Positions 13,101 to 28,100 of a DNA stretch of 64,000 nucleotides are shown here, piece by piece. Source of the stretch: Azorinus chamasolen. Its lineage: Eukaryota > Mollusca > Bivalvia > Cardiida > Solecurtidae. The notes beneath the pieces are model-generated. The model worked only from the letters and a program-made list of their open reading frames with translations. It was not told the DNA's origin and did not search any database. The stretch spans positions 74,933,001 through 74,997,000 of the forward strand of contig OY755241.1 of the NCBI GenBank assembly GCA_963576725.1, written 5' to 3'. Made by a program: the position numbers and the translations under genes. Within the stretch, counting starts at the first letter, position 1; the number at the start of each line of letters is the position of its first letter.

Positions 13101-16100
13101 ATAAGTTGACACACGCTCGTATACGATTCTCATGCGCTGCATATACGCCAGATATACGGTACACATGCGCTGGTAGTAGGTTCATCGAAGATAGTGTTGG
13201 GAAATTTCGGGTTCATACGCTCAACAGTTGTGCGCATGACCAGTTTTTCATACGCTATGCATACGTTCGTCTCATACGCTATAGTGTGACAGGACCATTA
13301 AGACAATTCGCAAGTGCCCATAACCAGTAACACTTTTAGTATGAATTTGAGAACCATGCATTGACAATTGTGATTTCATATTTATAACACGTGATGTTTG
13401 ATTTTGCAGTTTATAAGAAGTTTAAATATTACAATGGATTAACGAACATGTTTTACAGCTGCTTAAGTTAAATATTAGCTTTTAAATTTGAACTCATTAT
13501 GTTAATGAATATGGCTATGGACCCATTGTGTTTGGAAAGTTCCCAATAAAAATGTTTAGCAAAATGGTGCATAGTATTGTCATATGTCAGGCATATTCAG
13601 TTGTGTTATTCACATTGTATGATATTTCGCAAGAGAAATTCTATATAGCTACAATGGTAGAATGGAGGAGTTTACATGCCAGCTTAGCATTCTGTTTCCT
13701 TATATAAAAACGAATGTTGATGGGCGAGCTAAACAGTCCAGCTCGACATTCAGTTTCTCTATATAATGGCTAATGTTGATGGGCGAGCTCGTCATTCCAG
13801 CACAACATTCAGTTTCTCTATATAAAAACGAATGTTGATGGGCGAGCTCGACATTCCAGTTCGACATTCAGTTTCCCTATATAATGGCGAATGTTGATGG
13901 GCGAGCTCGACATTCCAGATCAACATTCGATTTCCTTATATAAAAACGAATGTTGATGGGTGAGCTCGACATTCCAGATCAACATTCGGTTTCCTTATAT
14001 AAAGACGAATGTTGATGGGCGAGCTCGACATTCCAGATCAACATTCGGTTTCCTTATATAAAAAACGAATGTTGATGGGCGAGCTCAACATTCCAGATCA
14101 ACATTCGGGTTCCTTATATAAAAACGAATGTTGATGGGCGTGCTCGACATTCTAGATCAACATTCGGTTTACTTATATAAAAACGAATGTTGATGGGCGA
14201 GCTCGACATTCCAGATAAACATTCGGGTTCCTTATATAAAAACGAATGTTGATGGGCGAGCTGGACATTCCAGCTCAACATTCGGTTTCTCTATATGAAA
14301 ACGACTGTTGATGGGCGAGCTCGACATTCCAGATCAGCATTCGATTTCCTTATATAAAAACGAATGTTGATGGGCGAGCTCGACATTCCAGATCAACATT
14401 CGATTTCTCTATATAAAAACGAATGTTGATGGGCGAGCTCAACATTCCAGATCAACATTCGGTTTCTGTATATAAAAACGAATGTTGATGGGTGAGCTGG
14501 ACATTCCAGATCAACATTCGATTTCCTTATATAAAAACGAATGTTGATGGGCGAGCTCGACATTCCAGATCAACATTCGATTTCCTTATATAAAAACGAA
14601 TGTTGATGGGCGAGCTCGACATTCCAGATCAACATTCGATTTCCTTATATAAAAACGAATGTTGATGGGCGAGCTCGACATTCCAGATCAACATTCGATT
14701 TCCTTATATAAAAACGAATGTTGATGGGCGAGCTCAACATTCCAGATCAACATTCGGTTTCTCTATATAAAAACGAATGTTGATGGGCGAGCTCGACATT
14801 CCAGATCAACATTCGGTTTCCTTATATAAAAACGAATGTTGATGGGCGAGCTCGACATTCCAGATCAACATTCGATTTCCTTATAAAAAATGAATGTTGA
14901 TGGGCGAGCTCGACATTCCAGATCAACATTCGATTTCCTTATATAAAAACGAATGTTGATGGGCGAGCTCGACATTCCAGATCAACATTCGATTTCCTTA
15001 TATAAAAACGAATGTTGATGGTTGATTGCTGAGCCAGCTTCACACACATGTAATAATTAATATGGAATGTGCTCTTTTCTTGAGCTCATTTAAAACATTA
15101 TCTGGCAAATTAACCATTTGAATATGGTAAACGAATACAAATAGTATTCCAAGTAGTGGTAACCCAGATTAGAGAGCTCCTAGATGACCCCTCTGATCAG
15201 GGTAGTTTGTTTTTCAAAGCACTCTCTCAAATCCTACCGTCATACTGAATTGACATTACAGTGAAACCTCTCTACAACGGCCACTAAATTACATCAAGTA
15301 TTTTGTGTTAAAGGCAGATGGCTGCTTAAATCAAAGTGAAAGTAAAACAGAACGCTCCTATAGGAGCGTTCTGTTTTACTATCACCTTGCTTAAAGCACC
15401 CACCTGCCATACACACCAACTAATTAACATAATTTAGTGGCCGTTATAGAGAGGTTTTACTGCATTGTTCAATGACTAATCAGTGACAACCTTTGTAAGC
15501 ACTGGGTCTATAGGCTCGTCAATATCCACAACGTTGAAACAAAACCAGGAATAATCAAACTTAGGTTTCTTCATTTTCTACTGACAGATATTTACTCAAA
15601 CAGGAATATCATAAAAGTGTGTTTTTGAAATGGTTTCCTAATCATGAAATACCATTGTTCAACTTTCTTGGTTTTCTGATACTGTAATGCAGTTGTTAGC
15701 CTTTCTATGTCCACTTTTTCCATTGTCATATTTATGCCTCGGCGCCCATTTCTACAGATGAGTTGACATTCCGCCATTTTGGGGAAATCGAGAGTGAAGT
15801 TGACATGCGAGCCGAGGTGGCGCTTCTGTCTCGTAATATAAAAATAGAAGGTGAAATGTCACATGACTGTCCGCCAAGCAATGGTAACTGTGGAATCATT
15901 CCGTATGATACGTATGGTGGCCATATAAAGGTAATTATAATGTTATCATGTTTTACTTCCGCTACTCTTCGAAACTGCCATTAGAGTGTCAAACAGTTTG
16001 GATCCAGATATGTGACATATAAGCGAACATGGGATACTATTAACCCTTTCCCTTATGTAAGCGCATTTTGATACATCTACAAACAGAGAAAAGCCAGATC

Positions 16101-19100
16101 AGACGGCTCCTATAGAAGCCGTCTGATCAGGATCTGCTCTGTTTGCTTATGGTGTAGAACAGATCTGATTATACAGCTTCTGTCTGAGCCAAAATGTCCT
16201 GTGTTCATATGTCATTATAAAAAATAATATTCATGACGTCATTATTTCCTACATGAATATTCATAAGGGAAAGGGTTAAAACAACAGTTCCTACGGTAGC
16301 AGTCTTATCTTGGGTTGCTTTGATTGCAACGACGTAAAACACGGAGACATTAAGTACATGATTAATAAAGGATGCCACTTCTACAGATCGTTCTGTATAA
16401 CCATTTACTCCATAAATACATCATCTTTCTACACCTTTTGCAAACAGAGTAGACCCATATCAGAAGGCTCATATTGGGTCTGCTCTGTTTGCTTATGAAA
16501 TAAAACAGACATGATTCTACAGTTTCTATTATGGCCATCACTTCCCGTGTCCATTGTAACAATTAATCTCATTAATATCCATGGTGCAATTATTTCTTAT
16601 ATGAATAGTCATACAGCAGTAAAGAGATATTTCACGTCATGGATAAGTTACCGCCTGGTTTGAAAGAGAACAATCGAAACTAAATATAGTAAAGTCTTGC
16701 GTATAAGACCATTCAGAAGAAGTATATTTCTGTATTTATAAAACATGTGATAGCTTAATGCAGGACAAAAGTTATACGGAAAGGTTCATAGGAGCATTCT
16801 GCATTACCTTTTCCAAGTATTAACCCATTTGTTCCCCGTGGATTCTTCCATGTTTATATATTGGATTAGTCCATTAGTCCAACTAAGGCGTGCATGGCCT
16901 AAATTTTAAATTGCGCTGAAAATCCTATCAGCAAGCAGTTTAGACTCTGATCAGACGCCGCATGATCTGATCAGACGCCGCATCATGCGGTGTCTGATCA
17001 GAGTCTACACTGTTTGCCTACGTCCCATATATGGGATCGTGGGAGCAAATGGGTTAAGCTTTCACAGAATTTTGTAGTCACCTTAACGGACGCTGCTGTA
17101 CTATTCAAACTCTTCATCCCATATATGAAACATAGGCAAACAGTGTAGACCTAGATCCGACATGAAGAATCTGTCTGATCAGGATCTACTCTGTGTACTA
17201 TATTAACCAATCCCAAAAGTTGTCAGCAGGACACATTTCTTTTGCGGGACCCCTCAGCAATGAAAGCTAGATGAGTTTAAAAGTTTAATCTGGACGAGTT
17301 CATCTAATAAATGTGGGAGATTAAGATCATGGTGCAGGTTTTTCAGTTTATATTATAAATATGGAAGATTAAGATCACGGTGCAGGTTTTTCAGTTTATA
17401 TTATAAATATTGGAGATTAAGATCATTGTGCAGGTTTTTCAGTTTATATTTTAAATATGGGAGATTAAGATCATTGTGCAGGTTTTCTAGTCTATTCTCA
17501 GTTTACTTCTCAGTTTTGCAAACTTTGCAATTCGGATTTTCAAGAGGATCTCAGTTTTTCCAAAAAATCTAAAATCATGATTCTAACCCCCAAAAAATAA
17601 CAAAGCACAGCAACAGACAGCAACGTTGAATAATTGTTTGATGTACTTCATGTTGATTTTAGATGACATTGTTTGCGTTTTATTTACAGATAATACATAA
17701 CTTCAACTCGGTCGTCATTGATGGAGCAGAATTAGAGCACATGGGACAACGAACTGACATGGGTAAGACGTTATCGTTCAGATCAGTCTCTGACAGTACC
17801 GTAAAGACAGCACTTTATAATTATGAAACAATCTCGTTTTCTTCCAGTAGGGTAAAGCAAAAAACATCATACATGTTATTACCACACATAACTGTCCCTC
17901 ACAGATCCCTAAAGCGGACTCCTCTTTATTACCAAACAAAACCATCCCTTACAGAATCGTGAAGCCAAGACGTAATAATTTTCACATTAAACCGCCTTAC
18001 CTTACTATAAAGCCAACCTTTTATAAGTATCACACAAACCCGTCTCACAGTACCGTTAACACGTTGTAACAGCCACACAAAACCGTCTCTGATAGAGCTT
18101 AAAACTTCATAATTACATGTATAACACTAACCCATCTCTAACAGCACGGACAAGAGCACATTTCATAATTATCATACAAAAATGTCTCTAACAGCACCGA
18201 CAAGAGAACATTTCAATAATTATCACACAAACTGTCTCTAACAGCACCGACAAGAGAACATTTCACAATTATTACACAACACCATCTATAATAGTACCGC
18301 AAAGCCAACGCTTCATAATTATGTAAATTTAACACAATATACTTTCCACGCAAAATAGTCTCTTACGGTATCATAAAACGAACACTTCGTAATTGTCATG
18401 CACATCCTCTCTTACATTTCTGTAGAACAAAACCTTCATAATTTTCACACAATAAACCAGTCTCTGACAATACCGAGATGCTAGTATTTCGTAGTTATCA
18501 CGCAAACATTCTTACAGTGCCGCAAAGTGAACACTTCACAAAACCGCACAAAACCGTCACTTACGTAACCGTTAAGCGAACATTTCTGAATTATGTGTGA
18601 TTATATTATATATTAATGTGCTGATCTCGATAATTAATTACAATACCTGACTGGTATACCATCTGACCAGAAGTTGTAATGTGTATCATAATATAGGGAA
18701 TAAATCATGCCGTTTATAAGAACATGTGGCTTCTTAATACAGGAAGAAAGTAATGCAAAAAGCTCATAGAGAAGCTTTCTTGATAACTTCCGTTCTGCAT
18801 TCAGCTACCACCTTCCTTAAGAACGCAGAATTGGACTGATGTTTTGAAGGTTGCTATTGTTTGTTTTAGGATTCTACCCAATCCACTTCCACATGTGTCT
18901 CGACGTCACGGGAAGACAAGCGCTTGTCAGACGTAACAGTATCCATGACTCACTTTCACGTGCGGTTACAGTGCACGGGACATACGGAACTTCTACCTCG
19001 CAACCCGGTGTAAAGGTATTCCCATTAGATCTACCAGACTAAATGATATACCAACGTAACACTAAAAGCAACAATTGCACATATCCAAATGATGAAGAAT

Positions 19101-22100
19101 AAAGTTTGTTTAAATCTTTAGCAGATGAATGCTGAAGTCAGAAATAATAAGCGTATGAAATTCTATAAAGACACCATAAACAATTACATTTTTCCATGGT
19201 AGATTCATAGGGACACTTGCTTGGTAAACAAACATGGCATATTCTATTCAGATGGCTCCTATAGAAGCCATGTTATCTGGATCTGCACTATTTACAAGTG
19301 ATTCACAAGTGCTGAAAACGCAGAAGCATTATATGACGGTTGAAAATTGATGCATAGTAAATGCAATACAGAAAAGACATTTCTGCATTACTCTTGTTCT
19401 GCATTAAGCTACCCCTTTGATGTTCATACCTAAGTTATGACTTATTTTAAGTATTAAAGCATTTCCTTCATAGATATATAAACGTGTTTTCACACATTTG
19501 CAAACAGAGCAGACCAAGATCAGACGGCTCCTATAGAAACCCTTTGATCAGGGCCTGCTCTGTTTTCTAATGGAATTAGTTTCTTTACTTTCTAAAATGG
19601 TTACATTGATCTATCTTCCATATTTCGTTGTAACTACTTTTGCCATGAATATTCAGTAAGTATTGAAGTTTGGAATGAATATATAACAGGGAAGTGTTAA
19701 TACATATCCTGCCAGAAAAGTTCTTGCATTTGCAAACAGCTTGGATCAAGACGAGGTTCTGCATAATTTGACGTCTCGTCAGAATCCAAGCTGTTTGACA
19801 CACGGTCAGATATAGTTCGATTTTGACCCGTGAGCTGTGACCTTTAGGACCAGTCCACTCGTAGAGGTAAAACACGTCACAAGCATTGTATTTGTTACCT
19901 GTGGTAATACAGACAATAAATAAGCATATACAGTAAAACCCCTCTATAAAGGCCACTGTTGTGTTAATTAGTTGGTATTAGGGCAGGTGGCTGCCAAAAG
20001 CAAGGTGAAAGTAAAACAGAACGGTCCTATAGGAGCGTTCTGTTTTACTTTCACCTTGCTTTAAGCAGCCACCTGCCTTTAACACAAAATACTTGATGTA
20101 ATTTAGTGGCCGTTATAGAGAGGTTTTACTGTATATACTGATACCACACGATTACTACAAGCTTCTAGTGACAACCATTGTCCAACTATTCATAAATTAG
20201 AATGGTTGCAACTTCTATAAATAGAAAAGTGCCGTCACGGCTCAGCACTCGAAATCGAACTATAGCTTCTTAAATAGGAAGCAAATAAACAAAATGCAAA
20301 TCATCAGAGTTTAAGAAGACTTCATTGCTTATGCTTCTCAATTGGCTCTTTTATTTTACGCTTGTTATTTTGCTCTTGTTATTTTGCGCTTGTTATTTTG
20401 CTCTTGTTATTTTAAGCTTAATTTGCTCTTGTTATTTCACGCTTGTTATTTTGCTCTTGTTATTTACAGTGAATGCGTCCAAATTGAACTGTTGGAATGT
20501 TGAACTCATCCATTTTACATATAAAGTATGAATTCTTGTAATAGTTTTGGACACATTCCATTAAATTGTTACAAGTTTCAACGAGTTAAAGTGGGTTTGT
20601 ATTATTTTAAGGTGATTGAGAACGTCGCTTATCGCATTCACGGCCACGCCTACTTCCTGGAGGACGGGATAGAACGAGCGACTCGCCTGGAGGGAAACCT
20701 CGTGGCTGGCGTGCTCAATGTGCCGGGTGACTTCGTAAGCGACGTGAAGTGAGTTTGGTGTTAGTTTGAAACCTTTACGATGGGCCGAGATTTGCCCATT
20801 GTTTACAAAACACATACATTTAGCGTGTTCATAACATGAATGGATACATAAAAATATGTAAATATATGCAGATACCAATCTGTAAATATATGCAGATACC
20901 AATCTGGAAACGCTCCACAGTAAATTTACTAATCATAATACAATTTCAAGTCGTACATGTCAAACAGTCAAAACGTTAAGAATGAAACTCACAAAATCAG
21001 GGATCGTATATTCAAGATAAAATAGAAACAGGAGCTCGAATAAGACAGATGTAAACAAATGGAAACATATGTTATGTTTATGAGCTTGGACAGGAATTGT
21101 TCAAAATGAAAGCAACAAATAATCAACAAGAACAGTGAAAGCATGCTCCAGTGGGCAATACTAGTTATTTAACTCGTTCAAACCAGAATTTACAGAGTGG
21201 ACTAGCCCGTCAGTGTTTTACCTCCAGGCTCCACACAGTATGAAAGGTTTAAACTTGATAGAGGCTTTTGAATTATAAACAGTTCAGACCCTGATCAGAG
21301 GGCTCCTGTAGGAGCCCTCTGATCTTGGTCTACACTGTTTGCAAATGACAGTACATAGGCATGCAGGGTTGGAAAGTTTAATTTGAGTGAACGCTAAAGT
21401 TTTGTAACTGATTTTTCAAAACTCCTTCAGGCTTGCCTCTGGATTTTGGATCACGACGCCGCAGGTTGATGTCATTGGAAACGTGGCTGCCGGAGGATCG
21501 GTAAGTCACTCGCTGTTTTCCGGACAACAGATAAACCTTTCGTCCATGAATACGCCTTTGAGTGCCTTTGCGAACAGAGTAGACCCAGATCAGACGGCTC
21601 CTGTATGAGCTCTGTTTGCTTATAATATAATATAGATAGGATTCTGCAGCTTACATCACGGCAAAAAGATGTCCTGTGTCCATGTGCTATTATAATAATT
21701 ACAATAAAACCTCTCTATAACGACTTCTTACTTACATCAAGTATTTTGCGTTAAAGGCAGGTGGATGCTTAAAGTAATGTGAAAGAAAAACTTTCACCTT
21801 GCTTTAAGCAACCACCTGCCCGTCATACCAACTTATTAACACACTTTAGTGGTCGTTATATAGAGGTTTTATTGTAATCGAATTAATATTCATGAAGCCA
21901 TTATTATTTACATGTTTATGCATACTCGTGTTCTTTCTTTTTTCGGGCCTTTTTGGGGCCGATAATGGGCTCCATTCCCCTCCTGGAAAAGTATATATTT
22001 TTCCCCTAATTGGAAAAAATTCCCCTCCAATTTCAGTGACTATGATGTCAAAAGAATTATTGAAATATTTTGGGGGGAAAACAGAGATATTGACTGTAAA

Positions 22101-25100
22101 CCTACCCTAAAAGATGTCTATGATCAGGGTTTTACTATCGAAGGGCCCTGCTACCGTTCCCCCTTAAGTGAAACAAGTCGGATACTAAACAATGAGCAGC
22201 ATCAAAGGGACGTTTTCAATGATTTTACAACACAAATCTGATACATGCCTGTCAATATGTATCAAGTGCATTGAACATATACAGTAAAAACCCGCTAATG
22301 TGACCACCTTAAAGAGGTATATTTCTGGATGGTAGAGACAGGTGGTAGCTTAATGCAGGACAAAATAATGCAGAAAGCTCCTAGATTTCTGCATACATTT
22401 TGTCCTGCGTTAAGCAACCACCTGCTTATAAAGACACCCATGTTTATTGATTAAGTGGTCGCATTAGAGGGGTTTTACTGAACACACATGGTTACCAAAT
22501 ACGTGTACATTTACTATCTTATTATTTTCTTTAAACTATTATGTCCTTGTCATATGCTACAGGCATATTTTACACTAGTTATTAGCCGAATCGAATCGAA
22601 TGTTTGCTACAGGAAATAAGATATAATACACAAATTTCCTCTCTTTCATCATATCAGTACACCTTTTAACTCTTTTGGCGCCAAATTTAAAAGTGCTGTC
22701 TGCAATAATTATTTCATATTAAATATAATTCTAAACTAAATAATAAAGCTATATTAGTAAAACATTTCTTTTTTAAAAACCTGAATGCTTGGGCTAAAAC
22801 AATGCAGAAAACAGTGAGGTCTCTTGTTTGCATTGTTTTCAATGGTGCCAACAGGCGACATTGGCGCCGAAAGAGTTAATGCTTTTTAGGTCCAATTCAG
22901 ACGGCTCCTATATTAACCGTCTGATCAGAATCTGCTCAGTTAGGTCATAACTAATATATATCTGATCCTACAATTTCTCCCATTTCCAAGCTTCATCTTT
23001 TCATGCATTATTAGAATTCAGCTAATTAATATTCATGATGTCATCATTTCGTACAGGACTATTCAAGCAGTGATGTGCTAAGCTTGAGCAAACTCCAAAC
23101 TAATGTGTAATAACCTATGCAAACAGTTGTGATCCAGATGAGACGCCGAGTTAATCGGGTTCAAAACTATTTGACGCCACGATGATGTCTTTTGAAAAAT
23201 GTTAAAGAAACTCGTCTTTGATATAGGACTCAGAATACAGTTGGACTTCGATATCTCGAAATAGGATAACTCGAACTTCGAATTAACTCGAATTCAAAGT
23301 CCGCTCCTTCAAAAATTTACAATACAAAATGGCTTTAAAATATATCACTACGGATATCTAGAAATACATGTGACAGCTTAATGCAGGTCTAAAGTAATGC
23401 TAAAAGCTCATACAGGATCTGTCAGCATTACTTTAAACCAGCATTAGGCTGTGACCTCGATAAATGGTCCAGATTAGAAATTGGATAACCCGGACTTATG
23501 TTATCTCGAACTAAATTATATAGTCTCTTAAAGTTCGAGATATATTGGCGTACAAAATGCTTTATGTGTCAACAGACAATGACTTTTGTACTAATCCATA
23601 TTAAAGCTCTTTAAAGATTGGCCATGGCGAACTAACATTTTGCATTTCATTTCCCAGGGTTTTGGTTTCTGGTACACGTTCCCTGATGAGGGCGTTGGGC
23701 CTTCCAAAGGACTGGTATACCAAAAGTATGAAGCTCGGCAAAGCCCGCTGTGGACATGCGATAACAATGTAGCCCACTCCAACAGCAGGGTATGTGTTCA
23801 CTTGTTGACATGTGATAATAATGTAGCCCACTCCAACACCAGGGTATGTAGTCACCTGTTGACACGTGATAACAATGTAGCCTACTCCAACACCAGGGTA
23901 TGTAGTCACCTGTTGATATGTGATAACAAAGTAGCCCACTCCAACACCAGGGTATGTAGTTATTAGTGGACATGCGATAATAATGTAGCCCACTCACACA
24001 CCAGGGTATGTAGTCACCTGTGGACATGTGATTATAATGTAGCTTACTCCAACACCAGGGTATGTAGTCACCTGTGGGCATGTTATAACAATGTAGCCTA
24101 CTCCAACACCAGGGTATGTAGTCACTTGTGGACATGTGATAATAATGTAGCCCACTCCAACACCAGGGTATGTAGTCACTTGTGGACATGCGATAATAAT
24201 GTAGCGTACTCCAACACCAGGGTATGTAGTCACCTGCACCAAATAGTTGACTGGGCTCGCTAAATCTACCATATAATTTATTACCATAGGAACCTGAGAA
24301 AACAGATGTTTGCTTAATGCAAGGCAAAAGTAATGTAGAAAGTTCCTGTATATTTGTATATGATCGCATGTGTGAGTGTGTGTGCTGTAATACCACTGGT
24401 TGTGGAAGGTACAAATATAAACATTTCATACTAATAATAGACCATTGTTTCAACAAGTCAAATGTAGTTCTTAATAATGATATAGAACAATATTTTTTCT
24501 ATATTGATGATGTTGGTAATTTGAAAATACATTCTTACAACTGTCGAGGATTGAATAATTGTCAAAAGAAAAATGATATTTATAATTTGTTCAAGGATCA
24601 AAAAGTACATATACTATGATTACAGGAAACACATTTTACGTATGAAAATGAAAAGAAAATTTATCCTAAATGGGACGGAGAATGGCCAATATAATGCAAA
24701 GGGAGTAGCTATTTTATTCAGAAAACATCTCGATATCAAAAAACCAAATATTGAACGGGATAGTAATGGATATTTTATTGCTGTTGAACTTGTTTTCAAT
24801 GATATAATTTTCATATTAATGAATATTTCTGCTCCTAATAGGGATGATCCAGGTTTTTATTTAACACTATTGATTCATTTGATGAAAAAGAGAGATTTAT
24901 TAATGTGGAGACTTTAATCTTGTACTAGATCCTTACAAAGACAATAAGGTTACAACACCGCAAATAATAATGTTGAAGCTAGAGGTAAGGTTTTATCGCA
25001 GATAACCAATAGAAATTTGATATATCCATTTAGAGAATTACATGGAGACAATACAAACTTTATTTGGAGAAGACTTTCACCTTTGCAACAAGGCAGACTG

Positions 25101-28100
25101 GATTTCTATTTGATTACCGATAATATGAATAAATATTTGAGAAAATGCGATTTTTACGCGATTTATAAATCTGACTCATTCTGTAATATAGTTAGAAATG
25201 TGTGTCTCAGATATTGCTCATGGAAAAGGATTGTGGAAATTTAATAATTCTTTGTTAAATGACATTGCATATATTAACTTTATAAATGACAAGATAGATG
25301 ATATTATTTTGCAATACTATGCACCGGTGTATGACTTTGAACGTGTACTCACGATGAATAGGTCCGATATACATTTTGTTATTAATGATCAGTTATTTAT
25401 TGAAACTTTGTTAATGAAAATATGAGGTAAAAGAATATCATACTCAAGTTATAAAGCGAAGCAAAATAAAAATATGAAGCCAGTTTACAAAATGAAATTG
25501 CAAATATTGAGTCATATTTGACGGTGGAAAATAAGGAAAAGCTACTTATGTTACAAAATAAACTTGCAAAGATAAGAAATGAAAAACTTAAAAGGGCTTT
25601 TATTAGATCAAGATCTGAATGGATAGACGAAGGTGAAAAGAACACAAGCTACTTTTGTAATTTAGAAAAATATAATTTAACATTTAAAAACATAAATTTT
25701 ATTGAAAAAGATGGGGCATTAATTATTTATCAAAAGGAAATATTACGCGAAAAAAGATTTTTTATGAGAGCTTGTATAACGAACAGAATATAGAAAAAGA
25801 TATTGATTTGGAAAGAGAATTAGATAGTTGTAATTTTAGAATGCTAAATATAGATCAAAAGGAAAAGTTTGGAAGGTTTGATAACATTCGAAGAAGTCAC
25901 AAATACATTAAAAATATGAAGAATGACAAAATCCCTGGGTGTAACGGATTTACAACAAATTTTAAGGTGTTTTGGAATAGAATCGGTCATTTTGTTGTAA
26001 AAGCATTAAATTGTGCCTTTTTAGATGACAATTTTTCCAGAAATATTAAATTAGGTACAATTACCTGTATTCCAAAATACAATAAACCGAAACAGTCCTT
26101 GAAATATTGGAGACCGATAACATTGCTCAATGTTTTATACAGACTGGCTTCCGGTAGTATTGCCAACAGGCTGAAAAACGTCTTAGACACACTTTAGTGT
26201 CTCGAGATCAAACAGGCTTCGTTAAAGGCAGGTACATCGGTGAAAATACTAGACTTGTGTATGATATGAAATATTGTGAAACAATGATCTCTAGGCTTAC
26301 TAATGCTATTCGACTTTCAGAAGGCTTTTTCGCCGTACATATTTATCCTTTGTGCTGAAATTTATCCATAAAAGTAAAACATTGAAAAATATAAAAGGAA
26401 TAAAAATCAAGGATGACGAATACTTAATACCGCAAGTTGCAGATGACACTTCTTCACTTCTAGATGGATCAGAAAAACATTAGAAAGATTCTAGAAACAC
26501 TCAATAATTTTGCACTGATATCAGGATTAAAAGTAAACTTTGAAAAACAAAGGTTATATGGTTAGGTCCGCTGAAATATACTACAAAAGCAATCAAAACT
26601 AAATGGAAATTGTCTTGGGGAGAAACTAGATTCACATTACTTGGAATAATTTTCGATGTAAATTTGAAAGGCATTTGCAGTTTGAACTTTGAAAATAAGT
26701 TATTAAAGGTACGAAAATTCATTTCTTATTGGAATCGAAGAAAATAAACACCAATAGGAAGAATAACTGTTGTAAAATCACTGCTATTGCCAATGTTCAC
26801 ACATCTATTTACCAGTTTGCCAATAATAAAATCGGGTTTATGCGTGTCAATTAAAGACTACACAGAAGGGGTTTTAAAGATTACTAATATAAATAGTTAT
26901 ATAGGTTGTCTGAAAATTAAATGGTTAAGAAACTTCATTTTACATAATAATGGCAAATGTTACAAGTTATTGGAAAACCTGGTCGATATGAATAAACTCT
27001 TTAATACAGGGAAAATGTTCTGTGAACTAATTTTAGAAAAAGGAAAAAGAAGAATTTTGGATTGATGTATTTAAATCATATATAATGTATTCAAAGAGTT
27101 TTTGCTTTGAAGATCTCTCCGAGGTTTATAATATGCCAATATTTTAAAATGAACATCTTATAGATCAAAAAAGATATTTTCCAGCATTGTTTGATAGAGG
27201 TATAAGATACGTAAAATATATCATAGACAATGAAGGAAAATTCTTACGTTTAACATACTTAGAAAACATTACTGGAAGAAATTCATGGTTCTATTGTGAA
27301 TTTTCCAACTATAAGCTGTTACATGTACCCAATTGTAATTTAAAGGATGTGAATAAGTTTGTATATAAAACTCTATCTAAAAATGATGAAGTCCCTACTA
27401 GTAAAATATAGTGGATATCTATATTTGAAAATAAAGATATTAACTGGAAATCGGTATACAGCTATGTGTTTAAGTGCACAAGAGATACATCTATTCAATG
27501 GTTACAAATTAGATAACTAATGCATACTGACAAATTCATTGTTTTTTAAAATGAAAATTGTAGAAAATAATTTGTGTAATTTCTGCGGATCTCAAGAAGA
27601 AACCTTAGTTCATCTATTTTGGGAACTATATTTCAGACAAAGTATCGCAATATCATCCTGACCTAAAACTTGATAGCATGTGCATAATATTGGGAACATG
27701 CAATAGGAATATTAAATTAGATGTTTTACTTTTAGAAGTAAAGAGAGAGATATATATATACCTGTGTAAAATAAAAAAAGATTAAACCTTCTCATGAAGG
27801 AATTTAAAATCATTTATGTCTTTCATGGGATATATACAAATCATCCAATATCAATGATGAAGAAAGAAATCTTTTGTAAGATATTTTATTCCAAACTGCA
27901 TTATCATACTAGATACTAGATTTCATTTATGTTGATACACTGTATAATTGGTTGAGTGTATGTAACTGAATGTTTGGTTATTTTTGCAATGTATAATCGT
28001 TCGAGTGTTTGTATTAGAATGTTTGTTTATGTAAAAAAAATATTACTAATATATTAGCGAGACTTTACCGTACAACTCTACTATATGTCCTATATATGTT

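Larger units (their letters stand above)
7992..15049. mobile_element. Foldback (Mutator/Phantom-like) transposon FB-2, 7.06 kb
   Basis: Same 12-bp ends as FB-1 (ATGTGTGTGAAG at 7992, complement ending 15049), with the perfect 9-bp duplication GTAATAATT at 7983-7991 and 15050-15058. The left arm (7992 to about 11545) is about 60 tandem copies of the 58-60 bp unit; the right arm (about 13684-15049) is about 23 copies in the opposite direction. The 2.1-kb centre (about 11546-13683) holds no transposase reading frame. The element sits wholly in the intron between exons 3 and 4. Confidence 0.88.

Noticed and set aside
7992..15049. CRISPR-like look of the 58-60 bp repeats
   Set aside because: There are no variable spacers; the whole unit repeats. 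The arrays are bounded by transposon ends and target duplications in an animal genome.
16820..17057. Rho-independent terminator-like hairpins throughout the window
   Set aside because: These perfect stems are MITE cores in animal DNA with TTAA or TA target sites, not bacterial terminators.
23994..24456. Minus-strand open frames through the 54-bp array (YIPWCWSGLHYYHMST repeats)
   Set aside because: A by-product of a repeat whose length is a multiple of three. The plus strand holds the real exon.
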